In this document: positions 37,759 to 46,971 of the stretch, in pieces
How the letters are laid out: each line of letters opens with the position of its first letter
How positions within the stretch are numbered: position 1 is the stretch's first letter
Origin: an uncultured Pelagibacteraceae bacterium
GTDB taxonomy: Bacteria; Pseudomonadota; Alphaproteobacteria; Pelagibacterales; Pelagibacteraceae
NCBI GenBank assembly: GCA_902580115.1
Contig: CACHJN010000001.1
Location: forward strand, 62,001 to 126,000
DNA: 64,000 nt
Direction: 5' to 3'
Position numbers and translations under genes: made by a program
Notes under the pieces: model-generated
Seen by the model: only the letters and a program-made list of their open reading frames with translations
Databases searched by the model: none
Told to the model about the DNA's origin: nothing

Positions 37759-38619
37759 ATGAAAGATTTTAAAATATTTATTAATCTAACAAGATTAAAT
37801 AGGCCGATAGGCTATTTGTTATTATTTTGGCCCTGTAGTTGGGGATTAGCATATGCTTATTCTCTAGATAAAAATCAAGATACTTTTCTATATTACATTG
37901 TTCTGTTTTTTTTTGGTGCTGTGCTGATGAGAAGTGCAGGATGTATTGTAAATGACATTATTGATAAAGAATTAGATAAAAAAGTTAAACGCACTAAAAA
38001 TAGACCTTTGGCAGCTAATTTAATTTCAGTCAAAAAAGCTCTTTCTTATGTAATTGGGCTTTGTGGATTAGCATTTTTAATTTTAATTCAATTTAATTTT
38101 TTAACAATTTTACTTGGTTTAGCATCAATGACTTTTGCTTTTTCTTATCCTTTTATGAAAAGAATTACATACTGGCCTCAACTTTTTCTAGGCTTAACCT
38201 TTAATTGGGGAATAATAATGGCTTGGACTTCTATCAGTAATTATTTAACTTTTGATATATTTATTGTTTATTTAGCGGCCATATTTTGGACATTGGGTTA
38301 TGACACTATTTATGGAGCTCAAGACATTGTAGATGATGAAATCATAGGAGTAAAATCGACATCAATTAAATTTAAATCCATGTTAAAAAAATTTGTAATT
38401 ATCTGTTATTCATTAAGTTTTACAATATTGCTATTTTTCTTTTTAAATAAAACACACACTTTGTATTTTTTAGTCCCTTTATTTGCTTTTCTACTAACCT
38501 TAATTTATCAAATATTTATTTTCAAAAAACAAAAGCCAAAAACATGCTTACAAGCTTTCAAAATAAATAATTTTTCAGGATTTTACTTGTTTTTAACCTT
38601 TTTAACATTCTCTTTATAA
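37759..38619 (+). CDS. ubiA: 4-hydroxybenzoate polyprenyltransferase
   Basis: 286 residues, eight or nine helices. Two Asp-rich prenyl diphosphate sites: NDIIDKELDKKVKRTKNRPL (about 70-90) and DTIYGAQDIVDDEIIGVKST (about 180-200). The first step RLNRPIGYLLLFWPCSWGL is typical of UbiA proper. It attaches the isoprenoid tail to 4-hydroxybenzoate for ubiquinone, the electron donor for bc1. Confidence 0.95.
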   Translation: MKDFKIFINLTRLNRPIGYLLLFWPCSWGLAYAYSLDKNQDTFLYYIVLFFFGAVLMRSAGCIVNDIIDKELDKKVKRTKNRPLAANLISVKKALSYVIGLCGLAFLILIQFNFLTILLGLASMTFAFSYPFMKRITYWPQLFLGLTFNWGIIMAWTSISNYLTFDIFIVYLAAIFWTLGYDTIYGAQDIVDDEIIGVKSTSIKFKSMLKKFVIICYSLSFTILLFFFLNKTHTLYFLVPLFAFLLTLIYQIFIFKKQKPKTCLQAFKINNFSGFYLFLTFLTFSL

Positions 38620-38620
38620 A

Positions 38621-40363
38621 ATGAAATTTCAAGAAATTAAAATAATTTTAAAAAGATTGTATAAAGATCATGTCAATAGATATTTGAACAGAATTCTTTT
38701 ATCTCTATTTTTGTCTTTAGTGGTTTCTATAAGCACTTCGGCGATAGCTTGGTTATTAGATCCAGCTGTAAAAAAAATATTTATTGAAAATAATCAAACT
38801 TATGCTTGGGCAATCCCATTGGCCATAATAGTTGCTTTTTCATCGAAAGGAATTTGTTTATATGTAGCTAGAATACTTCTTATCAGAACAGGTCAAGAGA
38901 TTTCAGGGGAACTTCAATCTAAAGTAGCTCGTTATATTTTAAATACCGACATCGCTTCTATAGAAAAAAAACACTCTGGTAAGTTTATTTCAAATATAAA
39001 TTTTGATGCGGGGCAAGTAAATTCTTTGTGTAGTACAGGTATTCTAAATTCTATGAAAGACTCGTTGACATTAATTGCTCTAGTAGGAGTAATGGTTTAT
39101 CAAAATTGGAAGTTAACTTTATTTGCATTAATAATGATGCCTTTAGCTGCTGGACTTGCAAAATCTCTTGGTAAAAGAATAGGTAAAGCGGTTTCTCAGG
39201 CAGGTGAAATCTCTGGTCGTTTAACAGCACATTTATCTGAAATTTTAAAAGCATCAAAAATGATAAGGATTTACCAAAAAGAAGAAATCGAATACCAAAA
39301 ATCTAAAGATATAATTACACAAATGGTTAACAAATCGGCAAAAATTTCTTCGATTATTGTCAGAGCAACACCTTTGATGGAAATATTAACGGGTTTTATG
39401 ATTGCTGGTTTCATATTTTTTTCTGGTTCTTTAATTTCTTCAGGAGAATTACAGGTCAATCAATTTTTTTCATTTTTAGCTGCAATGATGCTAGCCTACC
39501 AACCTATCAGGTCATTAGCTACAATCAATATGGTGGTATTCTCTGGTGCAGCAGGAGCTAAGAGAATTTATAATGTTATAGATCAACCAATAAAAATCAA
39601 TAATGATAAAAAACTCCCAGATCTAAAAACTTCAGAGTGCAATATTAAGTTTTCAAATGTAAGTTTTAAATATGAGAATTCTAATGATAAGGCAATAAAT
39701 GAAATTAATTTTAGCATTAAGGGTGGAACCATGGCTGCATTCGTAGGTCATAGTGGTGCAGGGAAAAGTACTATTATTAATTTGCTGCCTAGATTTTATG
39801 ATCCTCAAAACGGTGATATTTATATTGATAATCAAAATACTAAGTCGGTAAACTTAAATTCGCTTAGAAAATCAATCTCTTTAGTAAGTCAAGATGTAAT
39901 TCTTTTTGATAGCTCGGTGAAGGAAAATATTCTTTACGCTAACGCTGACGCATCTGAGGAAGAATTCATAAACTCTTGTAAGTTTGCAGCTGCTGAAGAA
40001 TTTATTCGTGAATTACCTCAAAAACATGAGACAATAATTGGTGAGAACGGAGTAAGGCTTTCTGGGGGGCAAAAACAAAGGTTATCGATAGCTCGAGCAA
40101 TACTGAAAAAATCTCCAATAATTCTATTAGATGAAGCAACATCATCTCTCGATGCAGAGTCAGAAGAAATAGTACAGAGCGCAATTAAGAACTTAACAAA
40201 AAATAAAACGACATTAGTTATAGCTCACAGATTATCAACCATACATAACGCTGACAAAATTTTCGTAATTAAAAAAGGAAAATTAATAGACTCAGGAAAT
40301 CATGAAGAGCTTATCAAAAATTGTGACTATTATAAATTATTGTATGAAAAACAATTGAAATAA
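38621..40363 (+). CDS. MsbA-like lipid A/phospholipid ABC exporter
   Basis: 580 residues: a six-helix export domain (about 1-310) fused to an ATPase. Walker A is GHSGAGKSTIINLL, the signature is RLSGGQKQRLSIARAIL and Walker B is PIILLDEATSSLD with the H-loop at VIAHRLST. Length and fusion match MsbA half-transporters, which flip lipid A-core across the inner membrane. Location directly upstream of waaA, lpxK and an acyltransferase supports a lipid A role over generic export. Confidence 0.9.
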   Translation: MKFQEIKIILKRLYKDHVNRYLNRILLSLFLSLVVSISTSAIAWLLDPAVKKIFIENNQTYAWAIPLAIIVAFSSKGICLYVARILLIRTGQEISGELQSKVARYILNTDIASIEKKHSGKFISNINFDAGQVNSLCSTGILNSMKDSLTLIALVGVMVYQNWKLTLFALIMMPLAAGLAKSLGKRIGKAVSQAGEISGRLTAHLSEILKASKMIRIYQKEEIEYQKSKDIITQMVNKSAKISSIIVRATPLMEILTGFMIAGFIFFSGSLISSGELQVNQFFSFLAAMMLAYQPIRSLATINMVVFSGAAGAKRIYNVIDQPIKINNDKKLPDLKTSECNIKFSNVSFKYENSNDKAINEINFSIKGGTMAAFVGHSGAGKSTIINLLPRFYDPQNGDIYIDNQNTKSVNLNSLRKSISLVSQDVILFDSSVKENILYANADASEEEFINSCKFAAAEEFIRELPQKHETIIGENGVRLSGGQKQRLSIARAILKKSPIILLDEATSSLDAESEEIVQSAIKNLTKNKTTLVIAHRLSTIHNADKIFVIKKGKLIDSGNHEELIKNCDYYKLLYEKQLK

Positions 40364-40368
40364 AAATT

Positions 40369-41634
40369 ATGATCTTCTTTTACAGAATTTTGACTTATTT
40401 TTTATTCCCAATTTTCATTATAGTTATTTATCTTAGAACGTTTATTAACAAAGAAGATAAAAAAAGATTTAAAGAAAAAATATCTATTAATGAAAGTTAT
40501 TTTCCAGGAGAAAGAAGGGTTTTTTGGATACATGCAGCTAGTATAGGTGAAACAAATAGTGTTTTACCACTTATTCGAGAGATAATAAAAAATGATAGCA
40601 AAATATTTATTTTGCTTACAACGACAACTCTCACTTCAAGTCAAATTATAAAGAAACAAGAATTAGATCAAAATAATTTTCAACACCGTTTTTTTCCTTT
40701 AGATGTTCGATACTTAGTTAAAAACTTTTTGAATCATTGGAGTCCAGAAAAAATTATATTCGTTGACTCGGAAATTTGGCCGAATTATCTAATAGAAATA
40801 TCTGAAAGAAAAATACCCCTGATGTTGCTTAATGGAAGAATTACTATGAAAACTTTTAAACGTTGGAAAATGCTTTCTAAATTATCGATAAAATTGTTTA
40901 GTTTGTACAATTTATGTCTAGCATCTAGTAATGAGTCCGAGAAGAACTTAAAATCTTTAGGTGCTAGTAAAGTAAAATTTATTGGTAATTTAAAATTTTG
41001 CAGTTCTGTAACTGACAAGGGCAATAAATATGAATTAAAATCTCTTTTTAATAATCATCATATTTGGTGTGCAGCAAGCACTCATCAGGGAGAAGAAGAA
41101 ATAATTTTAAAAACTCATACATTATTAAAAAAAAAAACTAAAAATTTATTAACGATAATAATCCCTCGGCATATAATAAGGTCAAAAGAAATATATAAAA
41201 TTTGTAATAATTTAAAATTAAATAGTCAGATAATTAAAAACTATAATGAAATATCAGAAAAATCTGAAATTTTAATAGTTAATTCTATAGGTGAAATGAC
41301 TAAGTATTTTTATAATTGTAAAAGTATTTTGATGGGAAAATCTTTTTCAAAAAAATTAATAAAAGTAGGTGGTCAAAATCCGATTGAACCTGCTAAATGT
41401 GGATGTAAAATATATCATGGTCCATATGTTTCAAATTTTAGAGAAATATATGATTATTTAAATAAAAAAGATATTGCTTACGAAGTAAAAAATGAGATCG
41501 ATTTATCAGAAAATTTACTACATGATTTTTTAAACAAAAATAATTCTAACAAAAAAAATATTGAAGAATTAAATAACTATGGCGAAAGAATATTGGATCT
41601 AACAACTAAAGAAGTTTTAGGATTGAGTAAATGA
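40369..41634 (+). CDS. waaA: 3-deoxy-D-manno-octulosonic acid transferase
   Basis: 421 residues. One N-terminal membrane anchor (YRILTYFLFPIFIIVIYLR) then a GT-B fold. Family features are WIHAASIGETNSVLPLI, FVDSEIWPNYLIE, LLNGRIT and late GGQNPIEPAKCGCKIYHGPY. It transfers Kdo from CMP-Kdo to lipid IVA. The stop overlaps the lpxK start by 4 bases. Confidence 0.95.
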   Translation: MIFFYRILTYFLFPIFIIVIYLRTFINKEDKKRFKEKISINESYFPGERRVFWIHAASIGETNSVLPLIREIIKNDSKIFILLTTTTLTSSQIIKKQELDQNNFQHRFFPLDVRYLVKNFLNHWSPEKIIFVDSEIWPNYLIEISERKIPLMLLNGRITMKTFKRWKMLSKLSIKLFSLYNLCLASSNESEKNLKSLGASKVKFIGNLKFCSSVTDKGNKYELKSLFNNHHIWCAASTHQGEEEIILKTHTLLKKKTKNLLTIIIPRHIIRSKEIYKICNNLKLNSQIIKNYNEISEKSEILIVNSIGEMTKYFYNCKSILMGKSFSKKLIKVGGQNPIEPAKCGCKIYHGPYVSNFREIYDYLNKKDIAYEVKNEIDLSENLLHDFLNKNNSNKKNIEELNNYGERILDLTTKEVLGLSK

Positions 41635-42557
41635 AATTTAAAAAACCGAAATTTTGGAATAAAACTAATTTTTTATCAATTTGTTTATTCCCATTTTCTT
41701 TAATTACATTAACATTTAATATTTTAAAATCTCATTTTGTAACTGAAAACAGATTTAATATTCCAATTATCTGTGTGGGAAATATCTTTGTAGGTGGAAC
41801 TGGAAAAACTCCTTTAAGTATTTATATTTATAACTTACTTAAAAAGAAAAAATTTAAGCCAGCAATTGTAAGAAAATATTATAATTCTCATTTAGATGAG
41901 ATCAATTTCACAAAAAGTAAAGTAAAGCAGTTTTTTTTCGACAAAAAAAGAATTCAATCTATTTTTGAAGCACAATCAAGAAAGAGCAATGTCATTATAA
42001 TGGATGATGGTCTACAAGATGCTTCTATAATTAAAGATTTAAATATAGTTTGTTTTAATAGTTCCGACCTTATTGGCAATGGTTTTTTATTACCTGCAGG
42101 ACCACTGAGAGAACAACTGGGAAAAATTAACGATTGTAGAATTGCAGTAATTAATGGAAAACGTAATTTAGCTTTTGAAAAAAAGTTAAAATCAGTTTCT
42201 AACAATATAGAAATTTATCAATCAAAGTATGAAATTAAAAATAGAAAAAAATTAAGAGGTAAGAAATTCCTAGCGTTTGCTGGTATAGGGAATCCAGAAA
42301 ATTTTTTTAAACTATTAAAAGATAGTGGTTTAAAAATTAAAGAGGAGATTTCATTTCCAGATCATTATAATTATAAGAAAAATGAAATTGAAAATTTAAT
42401 ATCACGAGCTAAAGAAAAAGATCTTAAGTTAATTACTACAGAAAAGGATTTTTTTAGAATAAAAACATTAGGTTTTAGAAAAATTAATTTTGTCTCTATC
42501 AATCTTAAAATAATTAATTATAAAAGTTTTGAAAAAGAATTGTTGAGAAATTTATGA
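41631..42557 (+). CDS. lpxK: Tetraacyldisaccharide 4'-kinase
   Basis: 308 residues with an N-terminal membrane-associated helix and the P-loop VGNIFVGGTGKTPLSIYI (about 45-62). Further family blocks are IIMDDGLQD and LLPAGPLREQL, then AFAGIGNPENFFKLL and FPDHYNY. It phosphorylates the 4' position of the lipid A disaccharide. It overlaps both neighbours by 4 bases. Confidence 0.95.
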   Translation: MKFKKPKFWNKTNFLSICLFPFSLITLTFNILKSHFVTENRFNIPIICVGNIFVGGTGKTPLSIYIYNLLKKKKFKPAIVRKYYNSHLDEINFTKSKVKQFFFDKKRIQSIFEAQSRKSNVIIMDDGLQDASIIKDLNIVCFNSSDLIGNGFLLPAGPLREQLGKINDCRIAVINGKRNLAFEKKLKSVSNNIEIYQSKYEIKNRKKLRGKKFLAFAGIGNPENFFKLLKDSGLKIKEEISFPDHYNYKKNEIENLISRAKEKDLKLITTEKDFFRIKTLGFRKINFVSINLKIINYKSFEKELLRNL

Positions 42558-43417
42558 GAAAAAAAATTTTTTATTTTTTTCAGGCTATAATCGTTTATTT
42601 ATTTTATTTAATATCAAAAATTATAGGTTTGAAATTAAGTAGAATTTTTTTTTCTTTTATTTTTGAAAAAATTGGTAATTTTTTTAAATCCAAAAATATT
42701 ATTTATAGCAACTTGGATAAGATAAAACCTGGAATAAGTAAATTAGAAAAGGAAATGATTATAAATAAAATGTGGGCTAACTACGGGAAAACATTTATAG
42801 AATATATTTATCTGGGTTCATTTAAAAGAAAATCTAAGCATATTGTTATTAAAAATAAAAAAGTCATAGACGAAATAGTAAAAAAAAATAGGCCTGTAAT
42901 ATTCATTTCTGGACATTTTGCAAATTATGAGTTGATGTCCATGGAGCTCACAAAAGCTCAGGTTAAATTAGCAACAATTTATCGACCTTTAAACAATATT
43001 TTTTTGAATCCATTTATGGAGTACTTGCGTAAAACTTTTGTTTGTCAAAAACAAATTAAAAAAGGTTTGAACGGAGTAAAAGAATCTTTGGAGTATATAA
43101 AAAAAGGTTATAGTGTTGCTTTGATGGTCGACCAAAGAGTTAGTGAAGGTCCAAGAATAAATTTTTTTGATAATGGAGCACACACGACAACTCTACCTGC
43201 TCAATTATCTTCTCGTTTTAATTGTGATATTGTGCCAATTTATATTTCGAGAAACCAAGATGATAAATTTGAAATGGAAATATTAGATCCAATTTATATT
43301 TCAGAAATTGAAAAAAAAAATAAAATATTAATAACAAAAAAAATTAATAATACTATCGAAAAACTCATATTGAGAGATCCTAGCCAATGGATTTTGACAC
43401 ATAATAGGTGGAAATAA
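42554..43417 (+). CDS. Lipid A biosynthesis acyltransferase, LpxL/HtrB type
   Basis: 287 residues with one N-terminal helix (FFQAIIVYLFYLISKIIGL). The acyltransferase HX4(D/E) motif appears as SGHFANYELMSME near 122; YRPLNN and VDQRVSEGPRI follow. It adds a secondary acyl chain to Kdo-lipid A. It is the only late acyltransferase in this cluster. Its stop is 14 bases from that of the convergent DUF2093 gene. Confidence 0.9.
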   Translation: MRKKIFYFFQAIIVYLFYLISKIIGLKLSRIFFSFIFEKIGNFFKSKNIIYSNLDKIKPGISKLEKEMIINKMWANYGKTFIEYIYLGSFKRKSKHIVIKNKKVIDEIVKKNRPVIFISGHFANYELMSMELTKAQVKLATIYRPLNNIFLNPFMEYLRKTFVCQKQIKKGLNGVKESLEYIKKGYSVALMVDQRVSEGPRINFFDNGAHTTTLPAQLSSRFNCDIVPIYISRNQDDKFEMEILDPIYISEIEKKNKILITKKINNTIEKLILRDPSQWILTHNRWK

Positions 43418-43431
43418 TTTAAAAAAATTAA

Positions 43432-43623
43432 TTACTTTAATTTTTCAAATCTTTTCTTAACCTCTGCAGGTGAAAAATAGGCCTCCTGAAGATCAACGTT
43501 CCAATAATTTAAATTTTCAAGTGAAATTTTTTTTTTTGATACAGCGCATTCGACGTAATCGCCCCTCTCAATAACTTCGAAGGTGTTAGCTAAATATTTT
43601 AACTTTGCTTTTATTTCACTCAT
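43432..43623 (-). CDS. DUF2093 small protein
   Basis: 63 residues from ATG 43623; the track's 125-residue version runs back into the purD coding region and is rejected. The body KLKYLANTFEVIERGDYVEC, SGKKI-like VSKKKISLENLNYWNVDLQE and the ending PAEVKKRFEKL match the alphaproteobacterial DUF2093 family. Function is unknown. It is divergent to purD with a 31-base gap. Confidence 0.82.
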   Translation of the reverse strand: MSEIKAKLKYLANTFEVIERGDYVECAVSKKKISLENLNYWNVDLQEAYFSPAEVKKRFEKLK

Positions 43624-43654
43624 TATTAAAATAATATATAACAATTCTTTAATT

Positions 43655-44920
43655 ATGAATATTGCTTTAATTGGTAGTGGAGGTCGTGAGGATGTGTTAT
43701 GTAGAAAGTTAAACGACTCTCGGCAAATCGGTAAAATCTTTTGTATCCCTGGTAATGCTGGTACAGCAAAAATAGCAACTAATTTAGATATAAATTTTCT
43801 TAACTTCAAATTATTACTAAAAACTCTCAGACTTTATAATATTCGCTTAGTTGTAGTTGGACCTGAAGAACCGTTAGTAAAAGGTATAGTGGATTTCCTT
43901 AAAAAAAATAAAATTAAAGTTTTTGGCCCTAGTAAATTCGCCTCTAAGCTTGAAGGTTCAAAGGCTTTTATGAAATTAATTTGTAAAAAATATAAAATAC
44001 CAACTGCAAATTTTAAAATTTGTAGGAATAAAGAAGATTTTAAAAAATCCATCAAAAAATTTAATTCACCTGTTGTCGTCAAAGCTGATGGCTTGGCAGC
44101 GGGTAAAGGAGTTGTAATATGTAAAACTAAGGAAAAAGCTTTTGAAATTTCAAACCAAATATTTAGAGGTAAATTTAAAAGTTCAAAAAAAGTTATTCTC
44201 GAAGAATTTTTAGATGGAGAGGAAGCTAGCTACTTTTTAATTGTGGATAAACATGGCTATATTAATTTTGGCACTGCACAAGATCATAAAAAGGTTTTCG
44301 AAAAAGATCTGGGGCCTAATACAGGCGGTATGGGAGCATACTCTCCTGCACCAATAATAAATAAAGAATTGGAAATCAAAATTATTAAAAGAATCGTAAA
44401 ACCGACTTTAAAAGCGTTAAAAGACAGAAGACAATTCTATAGAGGTTTTCTTTATGTTGGATTAATGATTAAAAATAATGATCCATATTTAATCGAATAC
44501 AACGTAAGGATGGGTGATCCTGAATGCCAGGTTATAATACCTAGGCTTAAAACCGATTTATTTAAAATAATTAACTATTCTTTAAAAAACAAATTGAAAA
44601 AAATAAAATTGAGCTGGGAAAAAAATAAATGTATGACGATTGTTTTGTGTTCTAAGGGATATCCGGGAAACTATAAAAAAGGGAAAATTTTAAAGATTAA
44701 AAAATTAAAAGATAAGAAAAATTTATTTATTATACATGCTGGTACAAAAAAAATTGATGGAAATATTATATCTGTCGGTGGAAGAGTTTTAAATGTTGTT
44801 TGTAAAGGAAAAAACTTTTTAAAAATTAGAAAAAAAATTATAAAACACATAAAAAAAATAAATTGGAAAGAAGGTTTTTATAGAAAAGATATTGGTTGGA
44901 GAGTAATAAAAAAAGTATGA
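43655..44920 (+). CDS. purD: Phosphoribosylamine-glycine ligase
   Basis: 421 residues, ATP-grasp. Start at ATG 43655 gives the family opening NIALIGSGGREDVLCRKL (GGRE followed by Asp instead of the usual His). Other landmarks are VVVGPEEPLVKGIVDFL, VVKADGLAAGKGVVIC, DHKKVFEKDLGPNTGGMGAYSPAP (first part) and YNVRMGDPECQVI. It joins glycine to phosphoribosylamine in purine synthesis. Glycine supply is also the signal of the riboswitch at 58960. It overlaps rsmD by 4 bases. Confidence 0.95.
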   Translation: MNIALIGSGGREDVLCRKLNDSRQIGKIFCIPGNAGTAKIATNLDINFLNFKLLLKTLRLYNIRLVVVGPEEPLVKGIVDFLKKNKIKVFGPSKFASKLEGSKAFMKLICKKYKIPTANFKICRNKEDFKKSIKKFNSPVVVKADGLAAGKGVVICKTKEKAFEISNQIFRGKFKSSKKVILEEFLDGEEASYFLIVDKHGYINFGTAQDHKKVFEKDLGPNTGGMGAYSPAPIINKELEIKIIKRIVKPTLKALKDRRQFYRGFLYVGLMIKNNDPYLIEYNVRMGDPECQVIIPRLKTDLFKIINYSLKNKLKKIKLSWEKNKCMTIVLCSKGYPGNYKKGKILKIKKLKDKKNLFIIHAGTKKIDGNIISVGGRVLNVVCKGKNFLKIRKKIIKHIKKINWKEGFYRKDIGWRVIKKV

Positions 44921-45477
44921 GAATAATAAGTGGAAAATTTAGAGGAAAAAAAATATCCTATACTAATTCGTCGACTACAAGACCTCTTAGAGATTACGTC
45001 AAAGAAAATATCTTTAATATTATCGTTCATGAAAAAAATACAAAATTTAATTTAGATAATGCAAATATATTAGATTTATATTCAGGAACTGGATCGTTTG
45101 GAATTGAGTGTTTGTCAAGAAATGCAAAAAACGTTGTTTTTGTTGAGAGAAACCCTTTGGCTTTTTCTATTTTAAGAAAAAATATAGCTAACCTAAAATT
45201 AACTGATAAATCAGAAATAATATTTTTAGATATTGAAAATTATCTAGAAAAATCAAATATTAAAAGTAAATTTGATTTAATTTTTCTTGATCCACCATAT
45301 AAAGATAATACCTATATAGAGGTCATTAATCTTATTAAGAAAAAAAAAATATTTAACAAGAATCACAAAATTATTATTCACCGTGAGAAAAATTCTGAGG
45401 AAGAGCTTGATAAAATTTTAAAAATTGATCTATTTAAGAATTACGGAAGATCTAAAATTATTTTTGGTTCTTTTTAA
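44917..45477 (+). CDS. rsmD: 16S rRNA (guanine966-N2)-methyltransferase
   Basis: 186 residues from ATG 44917. Opens with RIISGKFRGKKI, then TRPLRDYVKENIFNII, the AdoMet loop ILDLYSGTGSFGIECLSRNA and the catalytic LIFLDPPYKDN. It methylates G966 of 16S rRNA. The start overlaps the purD stop (ATGA) and the end overlaps the convergent pgi by 20 bases, the longest convergent overlap in the window. Confidence 0.94.
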   Translation: MRIISGKFRGKKISYTNSSTTRPLRDYVKENIFNIIVHEKNTKFNLDNANILDLYSGTGSFGIECLSRNAKNVVFVERNPLAFSILRKNIANLKLTDKSEIIFLDIENYLEKSNIKSKFDLIFLDPPYKDNTYIEVINLIKKKKIFNKNHKIIIHREKNSEEELDKILKIDLFKNYGRSKIIFGSF

Positions 45478-46681
45478 AAAAATTTTCTTTTGTAAGTATT
45501 TTTAATTTTTCTACAGCTGGCTGGTTAAATGGATTAACTTTTAAGTTTTCACTCATAAATATTGTTTCTAAAATAAAGTAAGAAAATAATTCTCCAAGAG
45601 TTTCTTCGCTTCTCTTTTTTAATTCAATTGATAGGAAGGGAATCTGCTCTTTTTTTAGCAACGAAATCATAGCTTTTTTTTGATTCTCAAGAACTTCGTC
45701 AATATTAGTATTATTTAAAGCCTCAACAAATAATCCTCTAAAATTTTTTTTCTTTTTTTTATTTTTCAATGAAAATATATAGAAAAAATTATCTTTGGGA
45801 CCGTCTAAATAAAGCTGAAGAAGGCTGTGATGGTCCCTAGGTCCAATAGAAATAAAAGGTAGTATTCCTTTCCCTTTTTTTCCAAGACTTTCAGCAATTA
45901 ATTGCTGACACCATAGTAAAAAATAATCTAATTCCTTACAATAACTTAATAAGACTAAAGAATTAATTTTTTTTGAATTATACACTTTAGATAAGTTAAT
46001 TACATTTTTTATTAAAGACGATTTTTTTTTATAGAGAAAATTTAAAGTTTCTTTTCTCAACTTAAAGGTATTTATGGCCATAAAATAACAGGGTATTAAT
46101 GCTGTTTCTGTAAAAACAGAGTATCTGCCACCAATGTATTTTCGATGAAAAATAACTTTAATTTTAAATTTATTTGCAAACTTATTAATATGACTTTTTT
46201 TATCATCAGTAATAATTAAAGTATTTTTAAAACTAAAATTTGCTTTATTTTTGAGAGAGTTAATAATAGACAAAACTTCAATCGTGTTTCCTGATTTGGA
46301 TATGATTAGAAATAATGAATTTTTTAAATTTTTATTTTTGTTTAATTTATTTATTTGTTTAAGATCAAGATTATTTATAAAAATAAATTCTTTGTTAGTT
46401 TTTTTTTTTAAAAAAGAATTTATAGCCTGTGCTCCTAATATCGACCCTCCCATCCCAATAATAATAATTCTTTGAAATTTTTTATATTTTTTAAGGTCTA
46501 CTGAATTTAAATTTAATTTAAAATTTTTAGAAAAAGAATAAAAAACATTTTTCTTCTCTTCAACTTCTTTTTTTGTTTTTTTAATTAAGGCATCAATTAT
46601 CTTTTTATTGAAGTTTTTTTTATCTTTAAATTTGTTTTCTGGGACATAACTTTCAAAATTTATATTATTACTAATGACCAT
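45458..46681 (-). CDS. pgi: Glucose-6-phosphate isomerase, short form
   Basis: 407 residues, well short of the 530-550 of E. coli-type enzymes. Two SIS subdomains are recognisable: GMGGSILGAQAINSF and ISKSGNTIEVLSII for sugar phosphate, then GGRYSVFTETALIP, AESLGKKGKGILPF, GPRDHHSLLQLYLDGPKD and the C-terminal VNPFNQPAVEKLK. It interconverts glucose-6-phosphate and fructose-6-phosphate. It shares one base with the lipoprotein gene upstream. Confidence 0.93.
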   Translation of the reverse strand: MVISNNINFESYVPENKFKDKKNFNKKIIDALIKKTKKEVEEKKNVFYSFSKNFKLNLNSVDLKKYKKFQRIIIIGMGGSILGAQAINSFLKKKTNKEFIFINNLDLKQINKLNKNKNLKNSLFLIISKSGNTIEVLSIINSLKNKANFSFKNTLIITDDKKSHINKFANKFKIKVIFHRKYIGGRYSVFTETALIPCYFMAINTFKLRKETLNFLYKKKSSLIKNVINLSKVYNSKKINSLVLLSYCKELDYFLLWCQQLIAESLGKKGKGILPFISIGPRDHHSLLQLYLDGPKDNFFYIFSLKNKKKKKNFRGLFVEALNNTNIDEVLENQKKAMISLLKKEQIPFLSIELKKRSEETLGELFSYFILETIFMSENLKVNPFNQPAVEKLKILTKENFFKKNQK

Positions 46682-46971
46682 TAATTTTTTCTGATCTCCT
46701 CTAAGAAAATATTTTCTAGTTCAGATTTTTCTTTTGAATTTCCATCCTCATTTGCTGTCTCTAAAATATTTTTATTCTTTTTATCTCTCTCATCTTCAGA
46801 TCTTGGTTTTGGTAATTCTCCCATCTTTGGAGGGAGAGACAAAGGTCCTCTTTTTTCAATTAAAAATTCATCAGTGGTTCTAGTTTTTTCGTTTCTCAAT
46901 GCTTTGCCGGCCTCATTAAAAGAACCACATGAAGTTAAAAGCAAAAACAAGACTATGAATTTAAATTTCAT
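46681..46971 (-). CDS. DUF3035-type outer-membrane lipoprotein (BamF-like)
   Basis: 96 residues from ATG 46971. Signal peptide with lipobox LLTSC (Cys near 16), then a segment [20 protein letters not shown] that fits the DEF-x-V-x(3)-R-x-PL-x-PP pattern of DUF3035, the family of the alphaproteobacterial BAM-complex lipoprotein BamF. A charged tail follows. The BAM assignment is inference by family. Its start overlaps lspA by 11 bases, so the lipoprotein follows the peptidase that would process it. Confidence 0.78.
   Translation of the reverse strand: MKFKFIVLFLLLTSCGSFNEAGKALRNEKTRTTDEFLIEKRGPLSLPPKMGELPKPRSEDERDKKNKNILETANEDGNSKEKSELENIFLEEIRKN

Noticed and set aside
43624-43809. 125-residue version of the DUF2093 protein
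   Set aside because: The extra N-terminal part is antisense to the conserved start of purD, and the family is about 60-70 residues long.
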